DNA of 64,000 nt from Diphasiastrum complanatum (lineage: Eukaryota; Streptophyta; Lycopodiopsida; Lycopodiales; Lycopodiaceae). Shown here piece by piece: positions 10,607 to 19,793 of this stretch. A program made the translations under genes and the position numbers. Positions within the stretch are counted from its first letter, which is position 1, and every line of letters starts with the position of its first letter. The notes under the pieces were generated by a model. That model did not search any database. It saw only the letters and a list, made by a program, of their open reading frames with translations, and was not told where the DNA came from. The stretch covers positions 12,381,939-12,445,938 of the forward strand of contig CM055102.1 of NCBI GenBank assembly GCA_029204225.1. The letters are read 5' to 3'.

Positions 10607-13600
10607 ATGGCTTCCAATGGTGGGATCATGCTAGAGTCTAGTGAAAGGTTGAGTTCATCAAACTACTCTACTTGGAAAGTGAGGATGGAGTCCTTACTTG
10701 AGTTGAATGAACTCATGGACATAGTTGCAGAAATTGAAGAGAGACCTCTCACACTTCAAGAGCAACAAAGGTTTGATAAGAAGGCCAAAAGGGCTCTTCA
10801 TATCATTAAAATGAATGTTACAAATGAACTTCTCAAGGAAGTTGGAAAGTGTCAAAGTGCAAGTGAGGCATGGAATGCCTTAAAGAAGCTCTTTGAATCA
10901 AAGTCCACATCTAGGGTATTGACCCTAAGGAGACAAATATTTTCTAGTAGGCAAAGAGAGGGTGAAAGTGCTCATGCATTTATCTTGAGAGTTAAGTCCC
11001 TAAGTGATGATTTAGCATGCATTGATGAGAACATAAAAGATGGTGAAATAGTCCAAGTTATGTTGAATGGTTTGCTAAATGAACATGCTAACCTTGTGCA
11101 AAGTTTTGCCATTCAAAGAGTCTTGCCAAGTGTGGTTGACTTGCAGGAAATCTTATTGGCTGAAGAACATAGGTTGCAATCAAAGCTTGATGGTGCATCC
11201 TTGCAAGGTGGAGGTGAAGAGGCTTTCTTCACAAAAGGCAAATTCAAGGGCAAAGGTAAAGGCAAAGGGAAATGGTCCAAAGGTGGTAACTTTGATCATG
11301 ATGATCACTCTTCCTCTTCCTCTTCTACTAAGAACAATAAGTCAAAGTTCAAGTGCTTTTATTGTGGGATAAAAGGTCATTTTGCAAATGAATGTTATAA
11401 GAAGAAAAGAGAGCAAGGAGAGAGGCAAGGAAATCTTACAATAGATGAGGAAGAACATAACACATGTGAATCACTTGTTATGACTTCAAGTTTGTTAGCC
11501 AACATAGATGATAATGATCCTTGGTGGATTGATAGTGGAGCCTCATCTCACATGACAAGACATAAGGAATACTTTACATCCTTATTGTCTTATGAGGGAG
11601 AAGGTAACATCATCTACACTGCAAATGATGGTCAATGTGACATCAAAGGCATAGGCACTATTCCTATTTCCCTTTCAACAAATAGGAAAGCAAATCTTGA
11701 AAATGTTTTGTACATTCCTTCAATCACTAAGAATTTGCTTAGTGTAAGTCAAATGATTGACAAAGGACTTGATGTGGAGTTCATTGGAGATGCATGTTTG
11801 ATAAGTAAATGTGGATCCTTGATTGCTCAAGGTAGGAGGCATGGTAAACTTTTCAAGCTTGATGCATGTGTGATCTCTAATCATGAAGGATGTATGGCTA
11901 GGGAGCAATTGACAAACCAAGAAGTTTGGCACAAGAGGTTGGGCCATCCCAACTTCAAATCTTTGGAGGTAATGGCAAAGAAAGAGCTTGTTCTTGGTCT
12001 CCCTAAAAGTCTTGTTGCAAACAATAGTGTTTGTGAACATTGTGCCTTGTCCAAATCTCATAGACTTGCTTATTCTAGATCTACTTCTAGATCTAAAGAA
12101 GCTTTTCAACTTGTGCATTCTGATATTCATTCTTCTAGTACAACTAGCAATGGTGGGGCAAAGATGTATGCAACTTTCATTGATGACTTTAGTAGGTATA
12201 CTTGGATCTATCTTCTTAAAAGTAAGGATGAAGTGTTTGCTGCATTTGTCAAGTTCAAGAATGAAATGGAAAACCAATTCAATACAAAGATCAAATGCTT
12301 AAGATCTGATAATGGAGGGGAATACACCTCAAATAGGTTCAAAGACTTTTGTATAGCACATGGGATTAAGAGGGAGATGTCTAGTCCTAGGACTCCACAA
12401 CAGAATGGAGTGGCCGAGAGGAAGAATAGAACCCTTTGTGAATGTGCCAAGGCAATGAGACTACATGCTAATCTTGCTAAGTCTTTTTGGGGGGAAGCTT
12501 TAGCATGTGCTAACTATCTATGTAATAGATGGACAAGTGCTTCCTTGGATGGTAAAACTCCTCATGAGGTTCTTTATGGTAGAAGGCCGAGTGTCAAGCA
12601 TTGTAGGATCTTTGGATGTACATGTTTTGTCAATATCACACTTGATGATAGAACTAAAGAAGATCCTTCATCAAAGAAGGGTGTGTTTGTTGGCTATAGT
12701 GAAGTAAGCAAGGCTTACAAAGTGTACATTCCTTCTACAAAGAAAGTTGTCATAAGTAGGGATGTCATCTTTCATGAAGAGAATGTTTCCAATGTTGTTG
12801 ATGTTGATGTTGATGTGCCTACTAATCATCATGATGTGCAAGATGTCTTGGATGAAGATGGAGATGCCACTCCAAAGCAAACTTCAAGGAAGACTCAAAG
12901 GCAAAGGGCTAAGCCATCAAGGCTAACCTATGATGAAAAAGGAAAGCAAGTGGTGGACAACTCTAACTTTGCTTTTCTTACCTCTTTTGATGAACCAACT
13001 TGTGTAGGTGAAGCAATTCAAAAGAAGGAATGGATCCAAGCCATGGATCATGAGCATCAAGCACTCATCAAAAGCAACACATGGAGGTTGGTAAAGCTTC
13101 CAAAGGACAAGAAGGCAATTGGTTGTAAGTGGATCTTCAAGATCAAGACAAATCAAGATGGATCAATCAACAAGTACAAGGCAAGGTTGGTGGCAAAGGG
13201 GTATGCTCAAGAATATGGTATTGACTATGATGAGACCTTTGCACCCGTGGCAAAGATGGTAACTATTCGAATCCTAATCTCTCTTGCAACTCTTTATGAT
13301 TGGGATATGTGGCAAATGGATGTTACTAATGCCTTCTTGAATGGTGATCTTGAAGAAGATATTTACATGGAGCAACCCGAGGGCTATGTTTCACATGATG
13401 AGCCTAATCATGTGTGCTATCTCCAAAAGAGTTTGTATGGGCTAAAGCAAGCACCAAGGAGTTGGTATGCTAAGCTCAATTCCTTCTTACTTTCTCAAAA
13501 CTTTGTTATGAGTGAGTATGATCATTCTCTCTACTTTAGATTGAATGAAAATGATATCACTTTACTTTTGATCTATGTTGATGACATTATCTTAAGTGGT

Positions 13601-14494
13601 GGTAACAATCTAGATATAGATGAAATCAAGATGGCACTCAAAAGAGAGTTTGAAATTCAAGATCTTGGTAAACTTCATTATATCTTAGGAATAGAGATTA
13701 TTAGAACTTCTAAATCTACATTCATATGTCAAGAAAAGTATGTTAACTCTATTCTAAAAAGGTTTCATATGGAAGATTGTAAAGTTGTTTCTACTCCTAT
13801 GGAATCAAATGTAAAGCTAACTACAAGAAGTAATGAAAGATCCTTCAAGGACATTACTCTCTATAGAAAGCTAATAGGATCTCTTATATGGTTAACCATC
13901 ACAAGACCTGATCTAAGCTTTGTGGTTGGTAAACTAAGTCAATTTATGCAAGATCCTAGTGAGGCTCATTGGAAGCTAGGAAAGAGAGTACTTAGATACA
14001 TCTCGGGATCTAGAGATTTTGGCATCTTGTATGGAGGTACTACACCTAACCTTTGTGGATTTTCAGATTCAGATTTTGCAGGTGATCAAATGGATAGGAA
14101 GTCAACAAGTGCCTTTGCAATCTATCTTGGAGATGGAGTGGTCTCATGGCTATCAAAGAAGCAACCAACTATCTCTCTATCTTCCACCGAAGCCGAGTAC
14201 AAGGCATTAACAACATGCACCAAGGAGATTCTTTGGATCAAGAGGATGTTATTGGATCTTCACTTGCTGGAACCAGAGAAGACTCCAATCATACTTTGTG
14301 ATAACCTTTCAGCCCAAAGCTTGGCAAGCAATCCTGTTTTTCATGCAAGGAGCAAGCACATTGAGATTGCTCACCATTTTGTGAGAGATCAAGTCATTGC
14401 CAAAGAGGTGGAGCTTCAACATGTCTCTTCAAAGGAGTGTGTGGCTGATATCTTCACCAAACCATTGGGAAAGGACCTATATTTAAATGCATAG
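10607..14494 (+). CDS. gag-pol: Copia-A gag-pol polyprotein (1295 aa)
   Basis: This is a single-frame Ty1/Copia polyprotein. Gag is residues 1 to about 290: an N-terminal YSTWKVRMESLLE motif, a Lys/Gly-rich basic patch near 205-225 and a zinc knuckle CFYCGIKGHFANEC near 249-262. Protease has WWIDSGASSHMT near 307-318. The integrase zinc region has WHKRLGHPNF and CEHCALSKSHR; the catalytic triad lies in HSDIH, LRSDNGGEY and QQNGVAERKNR (about 504-605). RT starts near 805 with WIFKIKTNQDGS and has YVDD near 990; RNase H has DSDFAGDQMDRKST near 1155. The start is the first ATG after the leader. The C-terminus stops at LYLNA because of a one-base insertion near 14481-14485; Copia-B reads about 23 residues further at this point. 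All catalytic residues appear present. Confidence 0.95.
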   Translation: MASNGGIMLESSERLSSSNYSTWKVRMESLLELNELMDIVAEIEERPLTLQEQQRFDKKAKRALHIIKMNVTNELLKEVGKCQSASEAWNALKKLFESKSTSRVLTLRRQIFSSRQREGESAHAFILRVKSLSDDLACIDENIKDGEIVQVMLNGLLNEHANLVQSFAIQRVLPSVVDLQEILLAEEHRLQSKLDGASLQGGGEEAFFTKGKFKGKGKGKGKWSKGGNFDHDDHSSSSSSTKNNKSKFKCFYCGIKGHFANECYKKKREQGERQGNLTIDEEEHNTCESLVMTSSLLANIDDNDPWWIDSGASSHMTRHKEYFTSLLSYEGEGNIIYTANDGQCDIKGIGTIPISLSTNRKANLENVLYIPSITKNLLSVSQMIDKGLDVEFIGDACLISKCGSLIAQGRRHGKLFKLDACVISNHEGCMAREQLTNQEVWHKRLGHPNFKSLEVMAKKELVLGLPKSLVANNSVCEHCALSKSHRLAYSRSTSRSKEAFQLVHSDIHSSSTTSNGGAKMYATFIDDFSRYTWIYLLKSKDEVFAAFVKFKNEMENQFNTKIKCLRSDNGGEYTSNRFKDFCIAHGIKREMSSPRTPQQNGVAERKNRTLCECAKAMRLHANLAKSFWGEALACANYLCNRWTSASLDGKTPHEVLYGRRPSVKHCRIFGCTCFVNITLDDRTKEDPSSKKGVFVGYSEVSKAYKVYIPSTKKVVISRDVIFHEENVSNVVDVDVDVPTNHHDVQDVLDEDGDATPKQTSRKTQRQRAKPSRLTYDEKGKQVVDNSNFAFLTSFDEPTCVGEAIQKKEWIQAMDHEHQALIKSNTWRLVKLPKDKKAIGCKWIFKIKTNQDGSINKYKARLVAKGYAQEYGIDYDETFAPVAKMVTIRILISLATLYDWDMWQMDVTNAFLNGDLEEDIYMEQPEGYVSHDEPNHVCYLQKSLYGLKQAPRSWYAKLNSFLLSQNFVMSEYDHSLYFRLNENDITLLLIYVDDIILSGGNNLDIDEIKMALKREFEIQDLGKLHYILGIEIIRTSKSTFICQEKYVNSILKRFHMEDCKVVSTPMESNVKLTTRSNERSFKDITLYRKLIGSLIWLTITRPDLSFVVGKLSQFMQDPSEAHWKLGKRVLRYISGSRDFGILYGGTTPNLCGFSDSDFAGDQMDRKSTSAFAIYLGDGVVSWLSKKQPTISLSSTEAEYKALTTCTKEILWIKRMLLDLHLLEPEKTPIILCDNLSAQSLASNPVFHARSKHIEIAHHFVRDQVIAKEVELQHVSSKECVADIFTKPLGKDLYLNA

Positions 14495-14543
14495 ATCTAA
14501 TCTTGGAATGTGCTCAAAGACTATGTTGAAACTAGCATCCAAT

Positions 14544-14556
14544 GTTGAAGAGGGAG
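14544..14556 (+). other. Copia-A polypurine tract
   Basis: GTTGAAGAGGGAG lies immediately before the 3' LTR and would prime plus-strand DNA synthesis. The identical string precedes the 3' LTR of Copia-B in its own orientation. Confidence 0.85.
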
Positions 14557-15211
14557 TGTGAAAATTGTCAACATTTCCTAGCTAGTTTGAGGCCTAAATT
14601 GGCTAAAATTGTAAATAGTTTTGGTTCTGGAGTTTCACACGTGTGAACCAGGCCACAATGTTTTTATTTACTGTATTTTTTCAGTATGATGAAGTGTCAA
14701 ACTTCATACCCTTCAAAATGAGACCATTTTGATGTATTTTGGTCATATAAGCCATTTTTAGCTATTTTTCCTATATAGGGAATATCTAGGGTCAAGTACC
14801 TTCTAGAGAGAGGAGAGAGAGTCATCTTCCTCATCCATAAATAGTAGGGAAGTCGTGGAGAACAGGTTGGAGAAACCTTTTGTATGCTTCATTGAGATCA
14901 ATAGATCATTGTCATTGTTTCTTCCTCCATTGAGAGCATTGTTGTGTGTATTGTCTTCAAGCTATTGTGTATGATCTTAGGTGCTTTCCAAAAGTGATAG
15001 GCTGATGTATTATGGACTGTATAATGCTATTTTGGGCCGCACTTGATGTTTATGGAAGTTTCCATTTGTGATAAATGCTTTTTGATCAAGTTCTTTGCAT
15101 TCTAGGTAGCATAGAATGTGTTGCCAATTCCTAGCTTATGTAGTTTGGAGTGCAAGCATTCAAGCCAATGATCTTGGAGTTTAGATCCACTTAGGATCTG
15201 TATTTTTCACA
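14557..15211 (+). repeat. Copia-A 3' LTR
   Basis: This 655-bp copy appears identical to 8779-9433. The palindromic CACACGTGTG is at 14636-14645. It is followed by CCATC at 15212-15216. Confidence 0.95.
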
Positions 15212-15679
15212 CCATCCACATCTGTTTCTATCTCCATCCTCGTTTCTACTATTGATACCATTCCTACTTCTCTTCTAGTGTCCGCTGCTCCATCCGTCAC
15301 CATCACATTCTCCATTACTCCTGCCACCACCGTTGCTCCTCTCACATTCAACCCTTCTGATTCGCAACTATCCCCCGACACTCTAGCATGGATGCAAGTT
15401 ATCAATTTTTCACCTCCACGCCAGACACTTTCTGCTCCATCCTCACCTTTTTCCATACTCCACACCACCCTTCAGTTCCCCACTGGTCCTCCCATCCTCT
15501 CGTTCAGACAAACTGTCCTCACCCTTGTTTCCACAGTTGTTTCTCACACCCCACCCGCATTGCCAAAGGTTGCCGAGGGCAGCCAACCACTGTCTGATGA
15601 CGCATTTGTAAAAACAATTTTTGTAGCATCACCAGATCGAACTGACCCTACCACCCCAGATGGCATCAGGACAAATTAA
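15212..15679 (+). pseudogene. Ser/Thr/Pro-rich ORF, 3' half after Copia-A
   Basis: The first five bases are the right CCATC duplication. From 15217 the frame continues the ORF interrupted at 8778 and stays open to a TAA at 15679. It is rich in Thr, Ser, Pro and Val with no recognised domain. It probably encodes a disordered linker. Confidence 0.5.
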
Positions 15680-15820
15680 AACCTGATCGAAGACAATGAC
15701 GACGGAATTCCAAAAGTCGTCGAGGCCGATACAACACAAGCCCCTGCTAGTGCTAGTGTACCAACTGCTCCCACGGATCTAACGACGGCGTACCAAACCC
15801 TAAGAAAATACATCCTGGAA

Positions 15821-16171
15821 GTGGTAGCAGCCAAAGCTATTCTGGAAGGCAGGGTACTACAGTTGGCAATGAGTAATACACAGCTGCGAGCAGACCTCAC
15901 CAAGCTGCAACAAGAGCTGATTCTGGCTCAGCAACACAAACAAGCAGGGCACCAAGAGATTGCCAAGCTGCAGCAGAAGGAGGAGGGCCTAAACAAATAT
16001 ATTCAAAGCCTTTTCAAAGCATTGACTAAGGCCTCCACAAAGGTGCGGGAGCTTCAAGTTGATGCATCCCAATGGCTTGCCCCCATCCAAACACAACTTA
16101 TACTTTTGGAAGCAGAGAACACGTGTCTGGGGACGGAGGCTAAAGCCTTACAAGACGAGAAGCTCATCTAG
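15821..16171 (+). CDS. Unrecognised coiled-coil ORF
   Basis: This is a 116-residue frame strongly predicted by eye to be a coiled coil: Leu/Ala at heptad positions with many Gln, Glu and Lys (for example QLRADLTKLQQELILAQQH). It starts with an ATG but could be part of a longer decayed protein, since composition continues at 16237 in another frame. It has no catalytic motif. It may be part of the same unit as the ORFs at 7831 and 16237. Confidence 0.4.
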   Translation: MVAAKAILEGRVLQLAMSNTQLRADLTKLQQELILAQQHKQAGHQEIAKLQQKEEGLNKYIQSLFKALTKASTKVRELQVDASQWLAPIQTQLILLEAENTCLGTEAKALQDEKLI

Positions 16172-16236
16172 TTAGCTCAATCTGCACCGCAACAAGGCCG
16201 CTTTTCCAATTAGAGATGAATCTTCTATAGCATCAG

Positions 16237-16749
16237 GTGCAGATTTATAGCCAAACTCTCAACAGCTACCAGACGGAGTTCAATAAGTATCGGACAAGCA
16301 CAACGCAAGAGCTCGTCCAGGCCAAGCAAGCCCTCAAGACGTGCCAAAAAAACATGGAAACGAAGGTCCAGCCCACCCCCGTGGTAATTCCACTGCCACC
16401 TAATTTTGACGCTGCACAGGCTAGTACTAGCCAAGATCAGAGCCAGCAGGCAGCAGGGGGATTTCAACCAGATCAACGGTCCCAAGGGCAGACAGATGCG
16501 GCCATTGAGACGCGAGACCAGAGCCAAGGCGAAACCACCAGCCAGGGCCAAACAACATCATCCAGAGGGTCGCAAACGATATCTGTTAGCCGGGCCTTCC
16601 GAAGACCGAAATCCGTGGAGGAGAACATCAATGAATTTTTATCCAAATATCCCCACGAGTCATCAAGAGGCGGCTGGCAGATATCATTCTCAACTCAAAC
16701 CATCAAGGGAAAAGAACCTGCCCTCCAACCACAACCGGAGTGGCGATAG
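16237..16749 (+). CDS. Unrecognised Gln-rich ORF
   Basis: This 170-residue frame is rich in Gln, Ser and Thr, with an N-terminal helix (TQELVQAKQALKTCQKN) and a Gln/Ser disordered middle. There is no known domain. It lies 65 bases after the coiled-coil ORF and ends in a TAG; the next frame (16789) begins 39 bases later, so these may be pieces of one broken polypeptide. Confidence 0.35.
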   Translation: MQIYSQTLNSYQTEFNKYRTSTTQELVQAKQALKTCQKNMETKVQPTPVVIPLPPNFDAAQASTSQDQSQQAAGGFQPDQRSQGQTDAAIETRDQSQGETTSQGQTTSSRGSQTISVSRAFRRPKSVEENINEFLSKYPHESSRGGWQISFSTQTIKGKEPALQPQPEWR

Positions 16750-16788
16750 CAGTTATTTGAGAGAGACCCTGCAGCCATCAGGGCTTAC

Positions 16789-17136
16789 GTGACGAGTCCG
16801 CAACAGTTACGGGTGAACGCACATTTTCTGCCATGTCCAAGAAGATCCAAATGGGCGGAATGCGGCACTCCTCTGGACCAGATCACACTCAACAATTTCA
16901 ATTGTCCAATCATCAAATTCAAATATGGGTGGACAATGGATGCAGATGCCAAAAGGGCTCTCTCTGCATTCGCCGGTCACTACATCAATTGCTCCGATCC
17001 CACAGTCCGCACGGTAGCCACTTACGCCTGGGACTTGGAATATTTAATGGGCATTGAAACAAAATGGGATGATTTCCTTCCCTCCATATTTTTTGATCCA
17101 AATAAGGTGCTTGCTTTCGACAATGTCAAAGACTAG
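16789..17136 (+). CDS. Unrecognised ORF, end of the 7.8-17.1 kb unit
   Basis: This is a 115-residue frame with a mixed, globular-looking composition (for example RTVATYAWDLEYLMGIETKWDDF). I do not recognise the family. It is the last open frame of the apparent coding series that began at 7831, after which the DNA becomes non-coding and holds a Copia scrap in the other orientation. Confidence 0.35.
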   Translation: MTSPQQLRVNAHFLPCPRRSKWAECGTPLDQITLNNFNCPIIKFKYGWTMDADAKRALSAFAGHYINCSDPTVRTVATYAWDLEYLMGIETKWDDFLPSIFFDPNKVLAFDNVKD

Positions 17137-17759
17137 CTGCTAGTCGCTCGCATATATTATCGAGCTACATTCCTTGGAGATCCCTAGACAAAACGATTAC
17201 ATCCATATATTTAACAAGAGACAAATATGAAATACGCATGGATTGAAATGCGGTTTTTATCTCATCATTACTAGCTATAAAATGATACAAAAAAAATTTC
17301 AACCTTTGGATCTCCTTCTTGAACATCTCATTTTCTTCTAAAGAAGATTTCAACTTTGTAGATTCCTCTTCGCACTCCTTTGATATTTTCCTTGATTCTT
17401 CTTCCAAAAAATGTATCCTTTGCATTGAATGTGCATTCCCAAAGAGCATCAAATTCTCACAATAACCCAAAAGGCCATTTTTGCCATGACACACATATAG
17501 ATTATTAATTGACTCTCCGAATGAAGATCCAGATGTTGCAATGAATATGGATCAATAGGATACAATGTTCCTGATGATTGTAAATCTACAAGCTTTAACT
17601 TTTTCTCCCTATATCAGATCATATCAGTACATCTGTTTGTATGATTGATTGCTGCAATATCTGTGATTGATAGTCGCGTATCTAGGTCGTGCATTTAATG
17701 CATAATGTATTTTGCACACAATAGACGCACACTACTAACCACATCACAAAATCGGACAT
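17137..17759. other. Region without recognised gene
   Basis: AT-rich DNA. A minus-strand frame at 17165-17494 could encode a coiled-coil peptide of about 109 residues (rich in Glu, Lys and Ser) but nothing else supports it as a gene. Confidence 0.4.
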
Positions 17760-18320
17760 TCAAGGACAAAAGTAGTGTAGCCGCCAATGAAAATAAATTT
17801 GATACTCTGGAAGTTGAGCTTCTTCTTGAGATCTTGCAAAATTTGCGCATAAGCGATACATCCAAAAATGCATAGGTTTGATAATGATGGTTTGGAGCCT
17901 TGGTGTTTTGTCTGAGAGAACTTTAGTTGGACATCTATTATGGATTTAAGCTATAGTGGAGACAACTTTAGCCCAGAAGACTTTCGAAAGTGTCACATGA
18001 GCAAGCATATACTTGGCCGATTCGACTAAGGTTCTATTTTTTCTCTCAGCAAGTCCATTCAACTGAGGTGAATAGGAGGTAATGTATTGTTGCTCAATGC
18101 CATTGTTAAGGCAATACTCCTAAATTTGATTGAGATATACTCTCCCCCATCGTCGGACCTCAACGTTTTAATTCTTTTACCAATTTCATTTTTTGGACAC
18201 TCTTTGAATTGTCTAAAGATTTTGAAAGCCTCCAATTTTTGCTTGATAAAATTTAGAATATTCGTCAATGAAGGTAATGAAATATTTTGCATCAAGCAGC
18301 AAAGGAGTTTGCATTGGACC
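17760..18320 (-). pseudogene. Ty1/Copia integrase fragment
   Basis: Read on the minus strand, this contains a Copia integrase core: FKECPKNEIGKRIKTLRSDD followed by GGEYIS, then in other frames a SPQLNGLAERKNRTL-like block and the downstream VFWAKVV-type helix. Several frameshifts and stops are present and no RT or gag is attached. It is an old remnant unrelated to the neighbouring intact elements. Confidence 0.75.
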
Positions 18321-18349
18321 ACATATATCTGAATGAACACACAGCAACA

Positions 18350-18840
18350 CCCGCCGCGATTTGCGACATGTTTTGCGACGTGAATCGCGAACTTAATTTT
18401 TTTTAATTTGTTGTGGATGTCAGAAAAACATGTCACTATAAGGTCATCAAAATCCGACGACTTTGAAAAATGTCGCATTACGACGAGCACAATGTGCCAG
18501 ATTCTAAAACGTATCTTTCCGATCATGCAAACCCGATCTAACATGGACGTTGCAATGCGACGTATGACGTGGACATCGTATTGTGATGTCCAACATGTAC
18601 GTCGCATTGTGACATCCAAAGATGTCGCAAATGCTCTGACGTGGACGTCGCAAACGCTCTGACATGGATGTCGCATTGCGACGTTCCCGAATTCAGTCGG
18701 ATTCCGACATCTGTAAACATAGAATGATGCCAAACTTTCGCCGACGAATGTTCAACGCCCATCCGACATCCATCCGACGTATGCTTGGATGTCGGATTCC
18801 GATGTCCCATATGACAAATTTTCTAAATTTCACACGTGGG
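18350..18840. repeat. CpG-rich dispersed-motif cluster (TGCGAC / GTCGGATTCCGAC)
   Basis: About 490 bases carry roughly 44 CpG dinucleotides by hand count, while the next 300 bases carry none. Short motifs recur: TGCGAC/GTCGCA (for example near 18363, 18374, 18473, 18557, 18602, 18636 and 18670), GACGT and CCGAC. An odd palindrome GTCGGATTCCGAC is at 18687-18699 and GTCGGATTCCGA at 18791-18802. No ORF of note is seen. It could be an unrecognised non-autonomous element or the core of a tandem satellite. Confidence 0.6.
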
Positions 18841-19140
18841 AGGACAAGTATGATGGATCTAATTAAACTTTGTGATTAGCACAGTAACCTGATTCTAGAT
18901 TGATTTGCAATATCTAGTTCAGAAGAAATGGCTTAACCAGAATCTAGCATGCTAAGCAACTGAATATGATAGCAATGAATCAATAATTAGCAAAAGTACA
19001 AGATATCAGTGTATAAGCATTAGCTTCAACATGAGTTAGAGAGAGAAAGATAGAGAGATAACAAGCAAAATAGTTTAGATCCAAAATGGCATGAGGTAGC
19101 TACAAAACTTTGGTTCTTCATCATTGATTGTGAGGAGAGC
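18841..19140 (-). repeat. Left part of the Copia-C LTR (interrupted by Copia-B)
   Basis: This non-coding stretch was contiguous with 25007 onward before Copia-B inserted. Because 25071-25449 matches the right LTR of Copia-C (29537-29906), this part is probably the beginning of the same LTR in plus coordinates. Its true left edge was not found. Confidence 0.5.
19136..19140. repeat. Target-site duplication of Copia-B (left), AGAGC
   Basis: AGAGC precedes the left LTR and is repeated at 25002-25006 right after the other LTR. Confidence 0.9.
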
Positions 19141-19793
19141 TGTGAAAAACTCAGATCCAAAAGATGCTAAAGTTTCATAAAGATCTTGGCCATGGAAGTT
19201 ATGCACATCTAGATTGAAAAAATGATAGAAATTGTGATGTTAAGCATACTAAACATCAACTAAACATCAAAATCTGATCATAAGCTTCCACAAACAGAAA
19301 CTTGCTGTCCCTGTCCGTACTTCAGAGCCTACAACCTGCATTTCACACGTGTGAAGCCATAGCAACAAAGAAATCACAATTCTAGTGGCTAGAATGCAAG
19401 ATATGAACAAAAAAGTGAGAGAGAAGAAGATGGATCTTCAAAGAGCATAACATTCATTCAATAGAATGAAAATGAGATGTGTACATACTCGTGGAGATGG
19501 CTATTTATAGCAGCCATAGTGCCTCTTGGCCACTTGTCTTATGATAGGCTAAAATTGGGGTCCAATAGGATTCACCCATATACCTAGAAATTTGGTCAAA
19601 TAGGAATGCACCAAATTATGAGCCAATAGAAGAGCTCCACACTCGACCTCCTCTAATTAATGTGACCTCAAAAGTAGTGTACACATACTTTGGGCCTCTA
19701 CATACATGTATGAACCTATCTCTAACTTTTATTTGGCCATAGGCCTACAAAATCTCAAGTTAGGAAAATACTACTAGTTGACAATTTTTCACA
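19141..19793 (-). repeat. Copia-B 3' LTR
   Basis: In plus orientation it begins TGTGAAAAAC and ends TTTTTCACA. The palindrome TTCACACGTGTGAA is at 19342-19355. A CTATTTATAG box near 19500 could be the TATA region on the minus strand. Confidence 0.95.

Larger units (their letters stand above)
8779..15211 (+). mobile_element. Copia-A, young full-length Ty1/Copia retrotransposon
   Basis: This is a complete element: 5' LTR 8779-9433, primer-binding site 9434-9445, long leader, one gag-pol ORF 10607-14494, polypurine tract, 3' LTR 14557-15211, flanked by CCATC. Both LTRs are 655 bp and I found no difference between them on reading, so insertion is recent. Domain order gag-protease-integrase-RT-RNase H defines Ty1/Copia. 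It is related to Copia-B at 19141-25001 in protein sequence and polypurine tract, but their LTRs share only the ends and one palindrome. The ORF ends early through a frameshift near the 3' end. Confidence 0.95.

Noticed and set aside
11720-12277. 185-codon minus-strand frame inside Copia-A
   Set aside because: It is the antisense shadow of the integrase coding region; no motif of its own.
15181-15468. 95-codon minus-strand frame crossing the right edge of Copia-A
   Set aside because: It spans the insertion junction, so it did not exist before the insertion and has no motif.
18059-18733. 224-codon minus-strand ORF spanning the integrase scrap and CpG cluster
   Set aside because: It merges two unrelated sequences; only the 18059-18310 part has Copia similarity.
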